A stretch of 62,984 nt of DNA. Source: Lachnospiraceae bacterium 10-1. GTDB taxonomy: Bacteria > Bacillota > Clostridia > Lachnospirales > Lachnospiraceae. Positions 27,066-37,309 of this stretch are shown here, one piece after another. Position numbers and translations under genes: made by a program. Under the pieces are notes generated by a model, which saw only the letters and a program-made list of their open reading frames with translations, did not search any database and was not told the DNA's origin. Numbering within the stretch: position 1 is the first letter of the stretch; the number at the start of each line of letters is the position of its first letter. The stretch is from positions 1,396,508-1,459,491 of the forward strand of contig KE159799.1 of the NCBI GenBank assembly GCA_000403495.2, in the 5' to 3' direction.

Positions 27066-27179
27066 TTATCCTTGTCTTTGTTTGTGCTTCGGATTCTCAC
27101 AGATCACTCTGATACGTCCTTTTCTCTTAATGATTTTGCACTTTTCGCAAATCGGTTTTACTGATGATCTAACCTTCAT
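27066..27179 (-). CDS. rpmJ: 50S ribosomal protein L36 (zinc-binding form)
   Basis: This 37-aa protein, [15 protein letters not shown] and onward to KHKQRQG, carries the C+ zinc ligands Cys11, Cys14, Cys27 and His32. It is the smallest ribosomal protein, here between infA and rpsM as usual in Firmicutes. The 246-base gap to rpsM contains a GATTGGGGCA/TGCCCAATC hairpin (about 26871-26894) that may tune alpha-operon expression. Confidence 0.95.
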   Translation of the reverse strand: MKVRSSVKPICEKCKIIKRKGRIRVICENPKHKQRQG

Positions 27180-27272
27180 GTTAAACCCTCCTTTCAAAAA
27201 AGACCGTTTTACATTATATCATGATATATCTATAAATGCAAGGGATTCCTGCATTCATTTTCACATTTATTT

Positions 27273-27491
27273 CTACTTATCTCTCCATATAATTCTTCCC
27301 TTACTCAGGTCATAGGGGGATAGCTCTAAAGTAACCTTATCACCGGGAAGAATACGTATAAAATTCTGTCTTAATTTTCCGCTAATATGTGCAAGCACTC
27401 TGTGTCCATTTTCAAGTTCTACCTGAAACATGGTATTAGGGAGTTTTTCTACTACAGTTCCTTCGATTTCAATTACATCAGCCTTTGACAT
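27273..27491 (-). CDS. infA: Translation initiation factor IF-1
   Basis: This 72-aa OB-fold protein, with [39 protein letters not shown] and the end [10 protein letters not shown], is a standard IF-1 that occupies the A site during initiation. The start has AGGAGG. It follows the KOW protein gene by 11 bases. Confidence 0.97.
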   Translation of the reverse strand: MSKADVIEIEGTVVEKLPNTMFQVELENGHRVLAHISGKLRQNFIRILPGDKVTLELSPYDLSKGRIIWRDK

Positions 27492-27502
27492 TCGTTACCT
27501 CC

Positions 27503-27793
27503 TCATTCATTCTTATTACAATAAGCTGGCTCGCGCAGCGCGCCAGCGTTTGTTTTAATTGCATATTTAATTTCTTCATTATATATTGTCAGATTTCCTT
27601 CAAGCTTCTCTTTCAGCAGTTCACTAATACCGGATTTTACCAGCTGCAGATGTTTTTTTCTTTTTTTCTTTGGCTTTTCAATTCCTCTGCTTCTGCCATC
27701 CGCAAGATAAAAAAAATCTTCCTCTTCTTTTACGATCAGATACATCCGTCCTTTGTCATGTCCTGCTTTTGATATGGCAAACATTCCTATCAT
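27503..27793 (-). CDS. KOW domain RNA-binding protein (L14e/L27e-like)
   Basis: This 96-aa protein has an N-terminal KOW-type strand-loop (AISKAGHDKGRMYLIVKEEE, then FFYLADGRSRGI) followed by a very basic KPKKKRKKHLQL stretch. It belongs to the small KOW proteins related to archaeal/eukaryotic L14e that sit between map and infA in many Clostridia. It probably binds rRNA or nascent ribosomes; no function is proven. The ribosome site is weak, so translation may be coupled to map (26-base gap). Confidence 0.8.
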   Translation of the reverse strand: MIGMFAISKAGHDKGRMYLIVKEEEDFFYLADGRSRGIEKPKKKRKKHLQLVKSGISELLKEKLEGNLTIYNEEIKYAIKTNAGALREPAYCNKNE

Positions 27794-27819
27794 GGTTTAT
27801 CTGTTCCTTCCTGCAAGCA

Positions 27820-28584
27820 TCACATTTGTCCCGGCAGCAAAGTAAGGATTTCCGGCGCCCCGTCTGTGATCAGTACTGTGTTTTCATAATGAGCTGAAAG
27901 AGAGCCATCCTGCGTAACTACCGTCCAGTCATCCTCCAGCCATTCCACATTGCAACCTCCCATATTAATCATGGGTTCTATGGCAAGCGTCATTCCAGCG
28001 CGGAGTTTAATTCCCTTTCTCCACTGCCTGAAATTTGGTATCTGGGGTTCCTCATGAAGACTTGTTCCAATTCCATGCCCTACAAGATCCCTGACTACAC
28101 CATATCCATGTTTTGTACAGTATGCATCAATGGCTCCCGAAATTTCATGCAGATGTCTTCCTGCCCTTGCATATTTTATTCCTTCAAAAAAGCTTTGTCT
28201 TGTTACCTCTATCAGCCTTGCCGCTTCACTGCTGACCTTACCAACCGGATATGTGCGGGCAGCATCAGAATGATATCCTTTATAAATAAGCCCTGCATCC
28301 AGACTTACAATATCACCTTCCTGAAGGATTCTTTCTTTAGAGGGAATTCCATGCACTACCTCATCATTTACGGATACACATATGGATGCGGGATATCCAT
28401 TATAATTTAAGAAATTCGGGACACATCCGTAACTGCGGATCAGCTTATCCCCCATATCATTAATATCCCATGTGGAAATCCCCGGTTCTATGACTTCTCC
28501 AAGCTTTGCATGAACCTGTGCAAGGATTCTGCAGGATTCACGCATTAATTCAATTTCTCTTTCTGATTTGATTGTTACAGCCAT
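27820..28584 (-). CDS. map: Type I methionine aminopeptidase
   Basis: This 254-aa enzyme has the five metal ligands in place: Asp in SLDAGLIYKG, Asp in HSDAARTYP, His in GHGIGTSLHEEP, Glu in LAIEPMINMG and Glu in YENTVLIT. It removes the initiator Met from nascent chains. The location after adk is conserved. Confidence 0.97.
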   Translation of the reverse strand: MAVTIKSEREIELMRESCRILAQVHAKLGEVIEPGISTWDINDMGDKLIRSYGCVPNFLNYNGYPASICVSVNDEVVHGIPSKERILQEGDIVSLDAGLIYKGYHSDAARTYPVGKVSSEAARLIEVTRQSFFEGIKYARAGRHLHEISGAIDAYCTKHGYGVVRDLVGHGIGTSLHEEPQIPNFRQWRKGIKLRAGMTLAIEPMINMGGCNVEWLEDDWTVVTQDGSLSAHYENTVLITDGAPEILTLLPGQM

Positions 28585-28614
28585 CTTAAATCCTTGCCTT
28601 CCAGCTTAATCTGT

Positions 28615-29256
28615 CTAATCTAAAATAGCAGTTATTGCTGCAAACACATCTTTCATGTCTACAGTACCGTCTACTGTCCTTAAAATTCCTTTTTTCTCAT
28701 AAAAGTCAATCAATGGCTGTGTCTGCTGATGATAAACATCAAGGCGGTTCTTTACTGTTTCCGGCTTATCATCATCACGCAGTACCAGCTCTTTGCCGCA
28801 GGCATCACAAACGCCTTCTTTCTTAGACGGAATATGTTCTATGTGATAAGTAGCACCACAGCTTAAGCAGGCACGCCTTCCACCCATTCTCCTTACAATA
28901 TTTTCATCCGGTACATCCACATTGATGGCAAAATCGATCTGATCGTCAAGCTCCTTTAGTGCATTGTCAAGCACCTGTGCCTGGGGAATAGTCCTTGGAA
29001 ATCCATCCAGAACATATCCGCCTGCACAATCTTCTTTTGCCACCCTGTCCAAAAGAATTTTCACTGTAAGTTCATCAGGCACCAATAGTCCCTGATCCAT
29101 ATATTTTTTCGCTTCCATTCCCAGCTGTGTACCATTCTTAATATTCGCTCTGAAAATATCACCAGTGGAAATATGAGGAACGCTGTATTTTTCTGCAATC
29201 ATTTTGGCCTGTGTGCCTTTACCGGCGCCAGGGGCGCCTAACATAATTATTTTCAT
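28615..29256 (-). CDS. adk: Adenylate kinase, zinc-lid form
   Basis: This 213-aa enzyme has the P-loop GAPGAGKGTQ (residues 7-16), VLDGFPRT, and a LID with four cysteines (CLSCGATYH and CDACG) that should bind zinc, as in Gram-positive adenylate kinases. It interconverts ATP, AMP and ADP. It sits between secY and map, with 133 bases to secY. Confidence 0.97.
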   Translation of the reverse strand: MKIIMLGAPGAGKGTQAKMIAEKYSVPHISTGDIFRANIKNGTQLGMEAKKYMDQGLLVPDELTVKILLDRVAKEDCAGGYVLDGFPRTIPQAQVLDNALKELDDQIDFAINVDVPDENIVRRMGGRRACLSCGATYHIEHIPSKKEGVCDACGKELVLRDDDKPETVKNRLDVYHQQTQPLIDFYEKKGILRTVDGTVDMKDVFAAITAILD

Positions 29257-29389
29257 AACAAATCCTCCGCTTTGTCAGTAACCCGCAAGGTGGGGCATCA
29301 GCACAAATATTAAATAGAGGCAAAGAAAAGCAGTTTCTCTCTATCTTATGCTTTTCTTTAACCTCTAATGTATTTAATAAACAAATGAC

Positions 29390-30703
29390 CTAGTCATTCA
29401 AAAAACCTTTGTAATTACGCACCAGCATCTGTGATTCAATCTGTTTCATTGTCTCAAGCACTACACTGACAATAATAATCAGGCTGGTCCCGCCGAAGGA
29501 AACCGAAGCGCCAAATATACCGTTAAATACAAACGGAATAATGCATACAATCGTAAGACCAACAGCACCGATGAAGATAATATAATTTAAGATTTTTGTC
29601 AGATACTCACTGGTCGGTTTCCCAGGTCTGATTCCCGGAATAAAACCTCCCTGTTTTTTCATGTTTTCTGCGATCTCTAAAGGATTAAAGGTAACAGATG
29701 TATAAAAGTATGCGAAGAAAATAACTAATACCACGTATACCACTAATCCAATGGAATACACAAGTTCACTGGGCTTACACCAGTTACTGGAACTTAATCC
29801 CTTCAGGATATGCGCCCATATGCCTGTACCTGAATAACCAAAAAAACTGCAGACGATTACAGGCAGCTGCATCAGAGATGATGCAAAGATAATTGGAATA
29901 ACACCAGCCGTATTAATTTTTAATGGAATAGATGAGGTCTGGCCTCCAACCATTTTTCTTCCCTGAACTTTTTTTGCATATTGAACAGGGATTTTCCGAA
30001 CTCCGTCATTCAAAATAATGACCAAAATTACCATTGCCAGAATAATTGCTAAAATAACAATTGCAGCTACTGCTCCTACGGCAATTGCCTTTCCGTACAC
30101 AAACTGGTTAAAGAGCCTGTCTATGTCCTGTGGAATTCTGGAAATAATATTGATCACCAACACAATTGAAATGCCGTTTCCAACGCCATTTTCCGTAATT
30201 CGCTCGCCAATCCACATAAGGAATGCGCTTCCTGCCGTAAGGGCTACCACAACAGTGAGCTTATTAAAGATGTTATTCACCTCAAGAAGTCCGCTGCCGC
30301 CAAAGAAAAACGCCATTGCAGAAGATTCAATCAATGCAAGCGCTACTGTCACATAACGAGTAATAGAAGCAATTTTCTTTCTTCCGTCTTCGCCTTCCTT
30401 TTGCATTTCCTCCAGTTTGGGAATTGCAATGGTAAGGAGCTGCATAATAATGGAAGATGTAATATAAGGTGTGATATTAAGCGCTAAGATGGACATATTT
30501 AAAAATGAACCACCTGTAAAAGCATCAAAAAAACTGAACGCATCACCTGTCTGCTGAGCAAACCAGTTAGAAAAATAGTGTCTGTCCACACCGGGCACAG
30601 GGAGCTGTGATCCTAAACGGATCACAACAAGCATACCCAATGTATATAATATTTTGTTTCTAATTTCTTTGATTTTAAATGCATTTTTTAGGGTTGTAAT
30701 CAT
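29390..30703 (-). CDS. secY: Protein translocase subunit SecY
   Basis: This 437-aa channel protein has ten membrane spans. It shows the plug-region start (LGSQLPVPGVD), the pore-lining TM7 region and the cytosolic C5 loop GFIPGIRPGKPTSEYL. It forms the SecYEG export channel. It begins one base after the rplO stop, with GAGGTG overlapping that region, so it is translationally linked to the spc operon. Confidence 0.97.
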   Translation of the reverse strand: MITTLKNAFKIKEIRNKILYTLGMLVVIRLGSQLPVPGVDRHYFSNWFAQQTGDAFSFFDAFTGGSFLNMSILALNITPYITSSIIMQLLTIAIPKLEEMQKEGEDGRKKIASITRYVTVALALIESSAMAFFFGGSGLLEVNNIFNKLTVVVALTAGSAFLMWIGERITENGVGNGISIVLVINIISRIPQDIDRLFNQFVYGKAIAVGAVAAIVILAIILAMVILVIILNDGVRKIPVQYAKKVQGRKMVGGQTSSIPLKINTAGVIPIIFASSLMQLPVIVCSFFGYSGTGIWAHILKGLSSSNWCKPSELVYSIGLVVYVVLVIFFAYFYTSVTFNPLEIAENMKKQGGFIPGIRPGKPTSEYLTKILNYIIFIGAVGLTIVCIIPFVFNGIFGASVSFGGTSLIIIVSVVLETMKQIESQMLVRNYKGFLND

Positions 30704-30704
30704 A

Positions 30705-31157
30705 TTACATCACCTCTGCACTTCCACCAGCAGCTTCAATCTTTTCCTTTGCAGTCGCACTAAACGCATTAACTTTTACTGTAAGCTTTTTGGTAATTTC
30801 TCCATTCCCGAGGATCTTAACGCCGTCTTTAGGATTCTTAACAATGCCGGTTTCAATCAATGCTTCAACATCAACTACGGCACCTTCTTCAAATTTATCA
30901 TTCAATACGCCTAAATTAATTGCAACGATTTCTTTTGAACTGGGGCAGGTGAAGCCTCTCTTAGGAATTCTCCTGTATAAAGGCATCTGTCCACCTTCGA
31001 ATCCGGGCCTGGGTGCTCCTGAACGTGCCTTTTGACCTTTATGTCCTTTACCAGCCGTCTTACCATTTCCCGAACCGTGTCCACGACCTCTTCTAAAATT
31101 ATCACTGTGCTTAGAACCATTTGCAGGTCTTAAATTGGATAATTCGATTGAACTCAT
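30705..31157 (-). CDS. rplO: 50S ribosomal protein L15
   Basis: The ATG at 31157 ([16 protein letters not shown]) fits AAGGAG spacing; a GTG nine bases upstream also opens the frame. The 150-aa product has the Gly/Arg-rich [20 protein letters not shown] loop that threads into 23S rRNA and the terminal [12 protein letters not shown]. Late-assembly 50S protein. Confidence 0.96.
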   Translation of the reverse strand: MSSIELSNLRPANGSKHSDNFRRGRGHGSGNGKTAGKGHKGQKARSGAPRPGFEGGQMPLYRRIPKRGFTCPSSKEIVAINLGVLNDKFEEGAVVDVEALIETGIVKNPKDGVKILGNGEITKKLTVKVNAFSATAKEKIEAAGGSAEVM

Positions 31158-31177
31158 TTGTGACACCTCCTTATCTT

Positions 31178-31366
31178 TTAAACTTCTTCAACTTTTAATA
31201 AATGTCTGATCTGCTGAATCTGACCTCTTGTTGCCGCATTATCCGGCAGAGTAATGGTCTTATTCAGCTTTCTAAGTCCCATGGCTTTAACAGTAGCTTT
31301 ATGCTTGGGAACTGCTCCGATGGGAGATTTTACTAAAGTAATCTTTAACATTTTCTGATCTGCCAT
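31178..31366 (-). CDS. rpmD: 50S ribosomal protein L30
   Basis: This 62-aa protein, [20 protein letters not shown] and then [20 protein letters not shown], is the bacterial short form of L30. It lies in the conserved rpsE-rpmD-rplO order with 12-20 base gaps. Confidence 0.96.
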   Translation of the reverse strand: MADQKMLKITLVKSPIGAVPKHKATVKAMGLRKLNKTITLPDNAATRGQIQQIRHLLKVEEV

Positions 31367-31378
31367 TTACGTTCCCTC

Positions 31379-31888
31379 CTATGCCATAATTTCTTCTACA
31401 GATTTACCACGTTTTCTTGCTACTTCCTCAGGTGTTTTCAGTGCATTTAAACCTTCGATTGTTGCAAGTACAACGTTCTGCTTATTATTTGAACCAAGAG
31501 ATTTTGTACGGATATTTTTAATACCTGCAAGCTCGCAGACGATACGTGCAGGACCACCAGCGATGATACCTGTACCTTCGGGAGCCTTCTTCAAAAGAAC
31601 TGAAGCGGAACCAAATTTCCCCGTAAAGTCATGTGTAATACTCTTGCTTTCATCAATTGCAACGCAAACCATATTCTTGATTGCATCTTCTTTGCCTTTG
31701 CGGATTGCTTCAGGAATTTCCGTTGCCTTTCCAAGGCCGGCGCCTACATGGCCATTCATATCTCCAACTACTACCAGAGCTGTAAAACGCATGTTACGTC
31801 CACCCTTAACAACCTTAGTTACTCTCTTGATAGAAACTACTTTTTCTGTCAATTCCATGCCGCTGACATCGATGATTGTATGTCTCAT
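31379..31888 (-). CDS. rpsE: 30S ribosomal protein S5
   Basis: This 169-aa S5 has the N-terminal dsRBD-like region ([40 protein letters not shown]) and the C-terminal domain with [19 protein letters not shown]. It lines the mRNA entry and affects decoding fidelity. Normal length. Confidence 0.97.
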   Translation of the reverse strand: MRHTIIDVSGMELTEKVVSIKRVTKVVKGGRNMRFTALVVVGDMNGHVGAGLGKATEIPEAIRKGKEDAIKNMVCVAIDESKSITHDFTGKFGSASVLLKKAPEGTGIIAGGPARIVCELAGIKNIRTKSLGSNNKQNVVLATIEGLNALKTPEEVARKRGKSVEEIMA

Positions 31889-31905
31889 GTTAAGTTTCTC
31901 CCTTC

Positions 31906-32274
31906 CTAGAATTTAAGGCCAGCTTCTCTGGCTGCATCAGCTAATGCTGCGATCTTACCATGGTATATAAAGCCGCCTCTGTCAAAGACTACGGTATCAA
32001 TACCTTTTTCGATTGCTCTTTTTGCAATCACTGTTCCCAAATATGCTGCCGCATCAACGTTATTGGTCTTTTCAAGCTGCGATTTTACTTCACCTTCTAC
32101 TGTAGAAGCCGCAACCAGAGTATTTCCAACTGTATCGTCAATAATTTGAGCATACATATGATTATTACTTCTGAATACTGCAAGACGAGGTCTTTCAGTT
32201 GTACCGCTAAAGCGGTTACGTATTTTCATGTGCTTTTTAACACGAACTTTTTGTCTTGACTCTTTACTAACCAT
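31906..32274 (-). CDS. rplR: 50S ribosomal protein L18
   Basis: This 122-aa L18 has [20 protein letters not shown], an [14 protein letters not shown] core and the end [14 protein letters not shown]. It binds 5S rRNA with L5. A basic N-terminal tail is present. Confidence 0.97.
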   Translation of the reverse strand: MVSKESRQKVRVKKHMKIRNRFSGTTERPRLAVFRSNNHMYAQIIDDTVGNTLVAASTVEGEVKSQLEKTNNVDAAAYLGTVIAKRAIEKGIDTVVFDRGGFIYHGKIAALADAAREAGLKF

Positions 32275-32291
32275 CTTTACACTCTCCTTAT

Positions 32292-32834
32292 CTATTTCTT
32301 ACCAGTCTTACCAACTTTTCGTCTGATCACTTCATCAGCATACTTAATACCTTTGCCCTTATAAGGCTCCGGTCTTCTCTTGTCTCTGATTTCAGCTGCG
32401 AATTGGCCAACTTTTTCTTTATCAATACCCTTAACAATAATGACGTTCTGTCCTTCCAGTACTGTTTCAATTCCTTCAGGATCAATCATCTCTACAGGGT
32501 GGGAATATCCTAAAGATAAGGTTAACTTATTACCAGACTTTGCTGCTCTGTAACCAACACCATTTACTTCCAGTTTCTTTTCATAGCCATCTGTAACACC
32601 TTTAACCATATTATTGATCAAAGTTCTTGTAAGACCATGTAAAGACTTCATTTTCTTTAAATCATTAGGTCTGGAGACAATAATTTCTGCTCCTTCTGCC
32701 TTGATCTCCATTTCAGCCGGAAGCACTCTTTCCAGTGTTCCTTTAGGACCTTTTACAGTCACTTTGTTATTTTCTGCAATTTCTACAGTTACGCCTGCAG
32801 GAACCGCGATTGGCATTCTTCCTATACGTGACAT
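32292..32834 (-). CDS. rplF: 50S ribosomal protein L6
   Basis: This 180-aa L6 has two repeated domains and the signature [19 protein letters not shown] near the C-terminus. It sits near the sarcin-ricin loop where EF-Tu and EF-G bind. Normal length, 17 bases before rplR. Confidence 0.97.
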   Translation of the reverse strand: MSRIGRMPIAVPAGVTVEIAENNKVTVKGPKGTLERVLPAEMEIKAEGAEIIVSRPNDLKKMKSLHGLTRTLINNMVKGVTDGYEKKLEVNGVGYRAAKSGNKLTLSLGYSHPVEMIDPEGIETVLEGQNVIIVKGIDKEKVGQFAAEIRDKRRPEPYKGKGIKYADEVIRRKVGKTGKK

Positions 32835-32900
32835 GCCCGTACCTCCTATAATATTTACATTATTTCATGCAACAAACTTGACCGCAAGGTCAACGTTTTT

Positions 32901-33302
32901 TTACCAAACGTAAGCAAGCACTTCGCCGCCTACCTGTAATTCTCTTGCTTTTTTATCAGTTACCACACCCTGATTCGTGGAAATGATTGCAACTCCAAGG
33001 CCTCCAAGCACTTTGGGGAGTTCTTCCTTTCCTGCATAAATACGCAGACCAGGCTTGGAAATTCTCTTAAGACCGCTGATAACTCTTTCATTTCTGTCTG
33101 CACCATATTTTAATGAAATACGGATTGTCTTGAAACTTCCTTCATCGATCAGATCATATTTTTTTATATAGCCTTCTTCCAGAAGAATGTCAGCAATTGC
33201 CAGTTTCATCTTGGAAGAGGGAACATCTACTGTGTCATGTTTTGCAGTATTTGCATTACGAATTCTTGTAAGCATATCTGCAATAGGATCACTCATTGTC
33301 AT
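32901..33302 (-). CDS. rpsH: 30S ribosomal protein S8
   Basis: This 133-aa S8 has [15 protein letters not shown] and the C-terminal [20 protein letters not shown]. It binds 16S helix 21 early in assembly. Translation may start at either of two ATGs two codons apart; AGGAGG suits the first. In E. coli S8 represses the spc operon; no such site was identified here. Confidence 0.97.
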   Translation of the reverse strand: MTMSDPIADMLTRIRNANTAKHDTVDVPSSKMKLAIADILLEEGYIKKYDLIDEGSFKTIRISLKYGADRNERVISGLKRISKPGLRIYAGKEELPKVLGGLGVAIISTNQGVVTDKKARELQVGGEVLAYVW

Positions 33303-33430
33303 TTTATTTCCTCCTATATAATATCAATGCAATATCCTCGCCATTTCGCCAGAGCCGCTATTAAAATACTTACTTTCCTGAAATTTGCCGAAAGCAAATT
33401 CCGAAAAGCTCTGCCCTGCTAAACTGATTT

Positions 33431-33616
33431 TTACCAACTTGCTTTCTTCACGCCGGGAATCTGTCCCTTATAGGCTAACTCACGGAAGCAGATTCTGCAG
33501 ATTCCGTATTTTTTAAGAACAGCATGGGGACGTCCACAAACTCTACAACGAGTATATGCTCTGGTAGAAAATTTAGGTTTACGCTGCTGTTTAATCTTCA
33601 TTGATGTTTTAGCCAT
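33431..33616 (-). CDS. rpsN: 30S ribosomal protein S14, zinc-binding (type Z)
   Basis: This 61-aa protein has four cysteine ligands, CRVC (24, 27) and CRIC (40, 43). It is the short zinc-dependent S14, and no zinc-free paralogue occurs in the window. It begins 14 bases after rplE; 128 bases separate it from rpsH. Confidence 0.97.
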   Translation of the reverse strand: MAKTSMKIKQQRKPKFSTRAYTRCRVCGRPHAVLKKYGICRICFRELAYKGQIPGVKKASW

Positions 33617-33630
33617 GAACTTACCTCCTT

Positions 33631-34170
33631 CTATTTAGCAAATGGCATATTAAATAATCTTAATAACTCACGTGCTTCTTCATCGGTCTTTGCTGTTGTA
33701 ACAAAGATTACATCCATTCCTCTCACCTTATCGATCTTATCATATTCGATTTCAGGAAAGATAAGCTGTTCCTTGATACCCAGTGAATAATTTCCTCTTC
33801 CGTCAAAAGAATTAGGATTTACACCTCTGAAGTCACGCACACGAGGCAATGCAAGATTCACAAGGCGATCCAGGAAATCATACATTTTCTCCCCACGTAA
33901 AGTAACTTTACATCCGATTGCCATGCCTTCTCTGATCTTGAAGTTTGCAATGGATTTTTTTGCTTTGGTAAGTACCGCTTTCTGTCCGGTAATCGTTTCC
34001 ATATCCTTTACAGCAGATTCCAATACTTTTGCATTGTCTTTTGCTTCACCAACGCCCATGTTGACAACGATCTTATCAAGCTTCGGCACTTCCATAACAT
34101 TCTTATATCCGAACTTTTTGATCATAGCATCTACGATCTCGTCATTATAAATTGTTTTAAGTCTGCTCAC
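33631..34170 (-). CDS. rplE: 50S ribosomal protein L5
   Basis: This 179-aa L5 has [40 protein letters not shown] and the end [14 protein letters not shown]. It anchors 5S rRNA in the central protuberance and touches S13. Confidence 0.97.
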   Translation of the reverse strand: MSRLKTIYNDEIVDAMIKKFGYKNVMEVPKLDKIVVNMGVGEAKDNAKVLESAVKDMETITGQKAVLTKAKKSIANFKIREGMAIGCKVTLRGEKMYDFLDRLVNLALPRVRDFRGVNPNSFDGRGNYSLGIKEQLIFPEIEYDKIDKVRGMDVIFVTTAKTDEEARELLRLFNMPFAK

Positions 34171-34194
34171 GCTTCCAGTTCTCCTTTCCTAGAA

Positions 34195-34506
34195 TTAATC
34201 GATCACTTCACCAGTTGACTTTGCAAAACGTACTTTCTTGTCATTCTCAAACTTGAAGCCGATTCTTGTAGGCTGTCCCTTGTGAACATACATTACGTTT
34301 GAAATATCAATGGGAGCTTCTTTTTGAATAATTCCACCATTCTGGTTAGCTGCAGAAGGTTTTGTATGCTTGGTAACCATGCCGACGCCCTCTACGGTGA
34401 TTTTATGCTTTTTAGCATCAACAGCAATTACCTTTCCTTCTGTTCCTTTATCCTTGCCGGCAATCACTTTTACAGTGTCGCCTTTTTTAATCTTTAATGT
34501 TGCCAT
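34195..34506 (-). CDS. rplX: 50S ribosomal protein L24
   Basis: The start ATG at 34506 was chosen for GGAGG eight bases before it; the frame extends upstream to 34545 without family-like sequence. The 103-aa product has the KOW motif KGDTVKVIAGKDKGTEGKVI. It is an assembly initiator of the 50S subunit. Confidence 0.96.
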   Translation of the reverse strand: MATLKIKKGDTVKVIAGKDKGTEGKVIAVDAKKHKITVEGVGMVTKHTKPSAANQNGGIIQKEAPIDISNVMYVHKGQPTRIGFKFENDKKVRFAKSTGEVID

Positions 34507-34516
34507 ACTGCACCTC

Positions 34517-34885
34517 CTATAATACTTCGGGAGCCAGAGAAACAATTTTCATAAACTGTTTTTCACGAAGCTCTCTTGCTACCGGTCCAAAAATACGTGT
34601 TCCTCTGGGAGTCTTATCATCTTTAATAATAACAGCAGCATTTTCATCAAATCTAATATAAGAACCATCTTTACGGCGTGCACCTTTAACAGTACGGACA
34701 ACTACAGCTTTAACCACATCACCCTTTTTTACAACGCCGCCTGGTGTTGCATCTTTAACCGTAGCAACGATTACATCACCGATATTTGCATATCTTCTTG
34801 TAGATCCGCCCATAACTCTGATGCAAAGGATTTCTTTTGCACCTGTATTGTCAGCGACCTTCAGTCTGCTTTCCTGTTGAATCAT
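34517..34885 (-). CDS. rplN: 50S ribosomal protein L14
   Basis: The ATG at 34885 ([20 protein letters not shown]) has GGAAGGAG at correct spacing. The 122-aa product carries the family signature [20 protein letters not shown] and ends [11 protein letters not shown]. It contacts 16S helix 14 as an intersubunit bridge. Confidence 0.97.
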   Translation of the reverse strand: MIQQESRLKVADNTGAKEILCIRVMGGSTRRYANIGDVIVATVKDATPGGVVKKGDVVKAVVVRTVKGARRKDGSYIRFDENAAVIIKDDKTPRGTRIFGPVARELREKQFMKIVSLAPEVL

Positions 34886-34902
34886 GCTAATTCTCCTTCC
34901 AA

Positions 34903-35160
34903 CTATTTCGCTTTTTCTACGATTTCCACAAGTCTCCATCTCTTGTCCTTGGACAAAGGCCTTGTTTCCATTACCTTAACAGTGTCACCAATACCACACT
35001 CGTTGTTCTCATCATGCGCTTTCAGCTTGTAAGTGCTCTTAACGACTTTCTTGTAAAGAGGATGCTTAACATGCTCTTCGATTGCAACAACAATTGTCTT
35101 ATCCATTTTATCACTGATAACTTTGCCGGTACGTGTTTTTCTTAAATTTCTTTCTTCCAC
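34903..35160 (-). CDS. rpsQ: 30S ribosomal protein S17
   Basis: This 85-aa OB-fold protein has [20 protein letters not shown] and [20 protein letters not shown]. An early 16S rRNA binder, 17 bases before rplN. Confidence 0.97.
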   Translation of the reverse strand: MEERNLRKTRTGKVISDKMDKTIVVAIEEHVKHPLYKKVVKSTYKLKAHDENNECGIGDTVKVMETRPLSKDKRWRLVEIVEKAK

Positions 35161-35209
35161 GACTTAAAGTCTCCTTTCTTTGACATTCCTCAAGGCTATA
35201 TCCTTAAAT

Positions 35210-35416
35210 TTACGCTTCTTTCTGTTTCTGAGTAATCACTGTCTGAATTCTCGCAATATTTCTTCTAACTTCTTTGATCCTTGCGGTATTGTCCAATTGG
35301 TTTGTTGCGTTCTGGAATCTCAAATTGAAAAGTTCTTTTTTTGCTGCCACCAGATCCTGTTCCAATGCTGCAGCGGATTTTGCCTGTAAATCTTCTACAT
35401 ACTTGTTAGTTTTCAT
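35210..35416 (-). CDS. rpmC: 50S ribosomal protein L29
   Basis: The ATG at 35416 follows GGAAGGTGGTG. The 68-aa helical hairpin protein ([33 protein letters not shown]) is L29, which sits at the tunnel exit near SRP. It overlaps the end of rplP by 11 bases, implying translational coupling. The open frame upstream of 35416 is antiphase rplP sequence. Confidence 0.96.
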   Translation of the reverse strand: MKTNKYVEDLQAKSAAALEQDLVAAKKELFNLRFQNATNQLDNTARIKEVRRNIARIQTVITQKQKEA

Positions 35417-35843
35417 TTGATGCACCACCTTCCAAGTCTGCCTTAGAAACGATCTTGCATTTGCAAGGAAGCTTATAAGTTGCAAGACGTAAAGCCTCTT
35501 TTGCGATTTCTTCGGGAACTCCTGCGATTTCAAACATTACACGTCCGGGTTTAACAACCGCTACCCAGTACTCCAATGTACCTTTACCGGAACCCATACG
35601 TGTTTCTGCGGGTTTTGCTGTTACTGGTTTGTCAGGGAAAATCTTAATCCAGACTTTACCGCCACGCTTAATATAACGAGTCATAGCAATACGGGCTGCT
35701 TCGATCTGGTTTGACTTTATCCAACATGGTTCCGTTGCAACAATGCCGTATTCACCATAAGTAATTGTGTTGCCACGTGTAGCCTTTCCTTTCATGGTGC
35801 CGCGGAACTGTTTACGACGTTTAACTCTTTTAGGCATTAACAT
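35406..35843 (-). CDS. rplP: 50S ribosomal protein L16
   Basis: This 145-aa L16 starts [15 protein letters not shown]; the first ATG overlaps the rpsC stop as TAATG. It contains [20 protein letters not shown]. It lies by the A-site finger and organises the peptidyl-transferase environment. If the second ATG is used it is 143 aa. Confidence 0.97.
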   Translation of the reverse strand: MLMPKRVKRRKQFRGTMKGKATRGNTITYGEYGIVATEPCWIKSNQIEAARIAMTRYIKRGGKVWIKIFPDKPVTAKPAETRMGSGKGTLEYWVAVVKPGRVMFEIAGVPEEIAKEALRLATYKLPCKCKIVSKADLEGGASNEN

Positions 35844-36514
35844 TATTTATCGCTCCCTTCCTGCACTTTCTTTTCTTCATTTTTCTTGGTAGGAAGTACT
35901 TCACCCTTGTAAATCCATACCTTGACACCTACTTTACCATAGGTTGTGTCAGCTTCTGCAAAGCCATATTCAATATCAGCACGAAGTGTCTGAAGGGGAA
36001 TAGTGCCTTCGCTGTAGAACTCTGTACGAGCCATATCTGCACCGCCAAGACGTCCTGAAACAGAAGTCTTAATTCCAAGCGCACCTGCTTTCATTGTTCT
36101 GCCCATGCAGGACTTCATAGCACGTCTGAATGACACACGGTTTTCAAGCTGCTGTGCAATATTCTCAGCAACAAGCTGCGCATCTCTGTCAGGTCTCTTA
36201 ATTTCTTTGATATCTACCAATACTTTCTTTCCTGTTAATTTGGAAAGTTCTTTCTTAGTTACTTCAATTTCAGCACCGCCCTTGCCAATTACCACGCCGG
36301 GCTTAGCTGTATAAATAATAACTTTTACTCTGCCTGCTGCTCTTTCAATTTCAATCTTGGAAACTCCGGCACTGTATAATTTCTTTTTAAGGAATTCTCT
36401 GATGTTATAGTCCTCTATAAGGAAATCAGAGAAATCGTCTTCTGCGTACCATTTAGAATCCCAATCCTTAATAATACCGACTCTTAAGCCGTGAGGATTA
36501 ACTTTCTGTCCCAT
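35843..36514 (-). CDS. rpsC: 30S ribosomal protein S3
   Basis: This 223-aa S3 has the KH domain with [20 protein letters not shown] and the C-terminal [17 protein letters not shown]. It has helicase-associated residues at mRNA entry. Its tail [14 protein letters not shown] is variable. The stop shares a base with the rplP ATG. Confidence 0.97.
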   Translation of the reverse strand: MGQKVNPHGLRVGIIKDWDSKWYAEDDFSDFLIEDYNIREFLKKKLYSAGVSKIEIERAAGRVKVIIYTAKPGVVIGKGGAEIEVTKKELSKLTGKKVLVDIKEIKRPDRDAQLVAENIAQQLENRVSFRRAMKSCMGRTMKAGALGIKTSVSGRLGGADMARTEFYSEGTIPLQTLRADIEYGFAEADTTYGKVGVKVWIYKGEVLPTKKNEEKKVQEGSDK

Positions 36515-36590
36515 ATAATCACTTTGCTCCTTTCTTTGTCCCGAAAATGCAAAGCATTTTCGTCAGCCTGCTTTGCAGACTGTTTCCTCC

Positions 36591-36995
36591 CTATCTTTCA
36601 TCAAGCACGATTGTAATGTGGCTCATTCTCTTTTCGATCCTGTAAGCCCTACCCTGTGCCCTCGGTCTTATTCTCTTCATTGTAGGTCCCTTGTTTGCAT
36701 AGCATTCTGCAATATAAAGGTGCTCCGGATTCGGATACTTTGTAGGATCCTGGCTGTGCAGATACTCTGCATTTGCACGAGCAGACTCTAACAGTTTTTT
36801 AATGATGCTGGAAGCATATCTGGGATTATACTCTAAAATACCCAGTGCAGTCTCCACATCTTTGCCTCTGATGGCATCTAAAACGAAACATGCTTTCTGA
36901 ACAGACACTCTTGCGTAAGATAACTTAGCTGAAGGTCTTGTATCTTTCTGCGCATTTCTCTCTCTTTTAATTTGGGATCTATGTCCTTTTGCCAT
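36591..36995 (-). CDS. rplV: 50S ribosomal protein L22
   Basis: This 134-aa L22 has AKLSYARVSVQKACFVLDAI and the tunnel-loop/signature MKRIRPRAQGRAYRIEKRMS. Its beta-hairpin lines the exit tunnel, the site of macrolide-resistance changes. The loop appears normal in length. Confidence 0.97.
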   Translation of the reverse strand: MAKGHRSQIKRERNAQKDTRPSAKLSYARVSVQKACFVLDAIRGKDVETALGILEYNPRYASSIIKKLLESARANAEYLHSQDPTKYPNPEHLYIAECYANKGPTMKRIRPRAQGRAYRIEKRMSHITIVLDER

Positions 36996-37008
36996 TACTA
37001 AAACCTCC

Positions 37009-37290
37009 TTATCTTACTTTAGATTTCTTTTCGTCTTTTCCATGTCCTCTATAGGTTCTGGTTGCAACAAACTCACCTAACTTATGTCCAACCATATCTT
37101 CCGTTACATATACAGGTACATGCTTTCTTCCGTCGTGTACTGCAAATGTGTGTCCCACAAAAGAGGGGAAGATTGTAGAACGACGGGACCAGGTCTTGAT
37201 AACCTGCTTCTGTCCTGATGCATTCAACGCATCTACTTTTTTCAGCAAACTTGCATCTGCAAAAGGTCCTTTTTTCAGTGATCTAGCCAT
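37009..37290 (-). CDS. rpsS: 30S ribosomal protein S19
   Basis: This 93-aa protein, [20 protein letters not shown] and then [20 protein letters not shown], is a standard S19 of the 30S head, contacting S13. Confidence 0.97.
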   Translation of the reverse strand: MARSLKKGPFADASLLKKVDALNASGQKQVIKTWSRRSTIFPSFVGHTFAVHDGRKHVPVYVTEDMVGHKLGEFVATRTYRGHGKDEKKSKVR

Positions 37291-37309
37291 TTTCTTCTCT
37301 CCTCCTTAA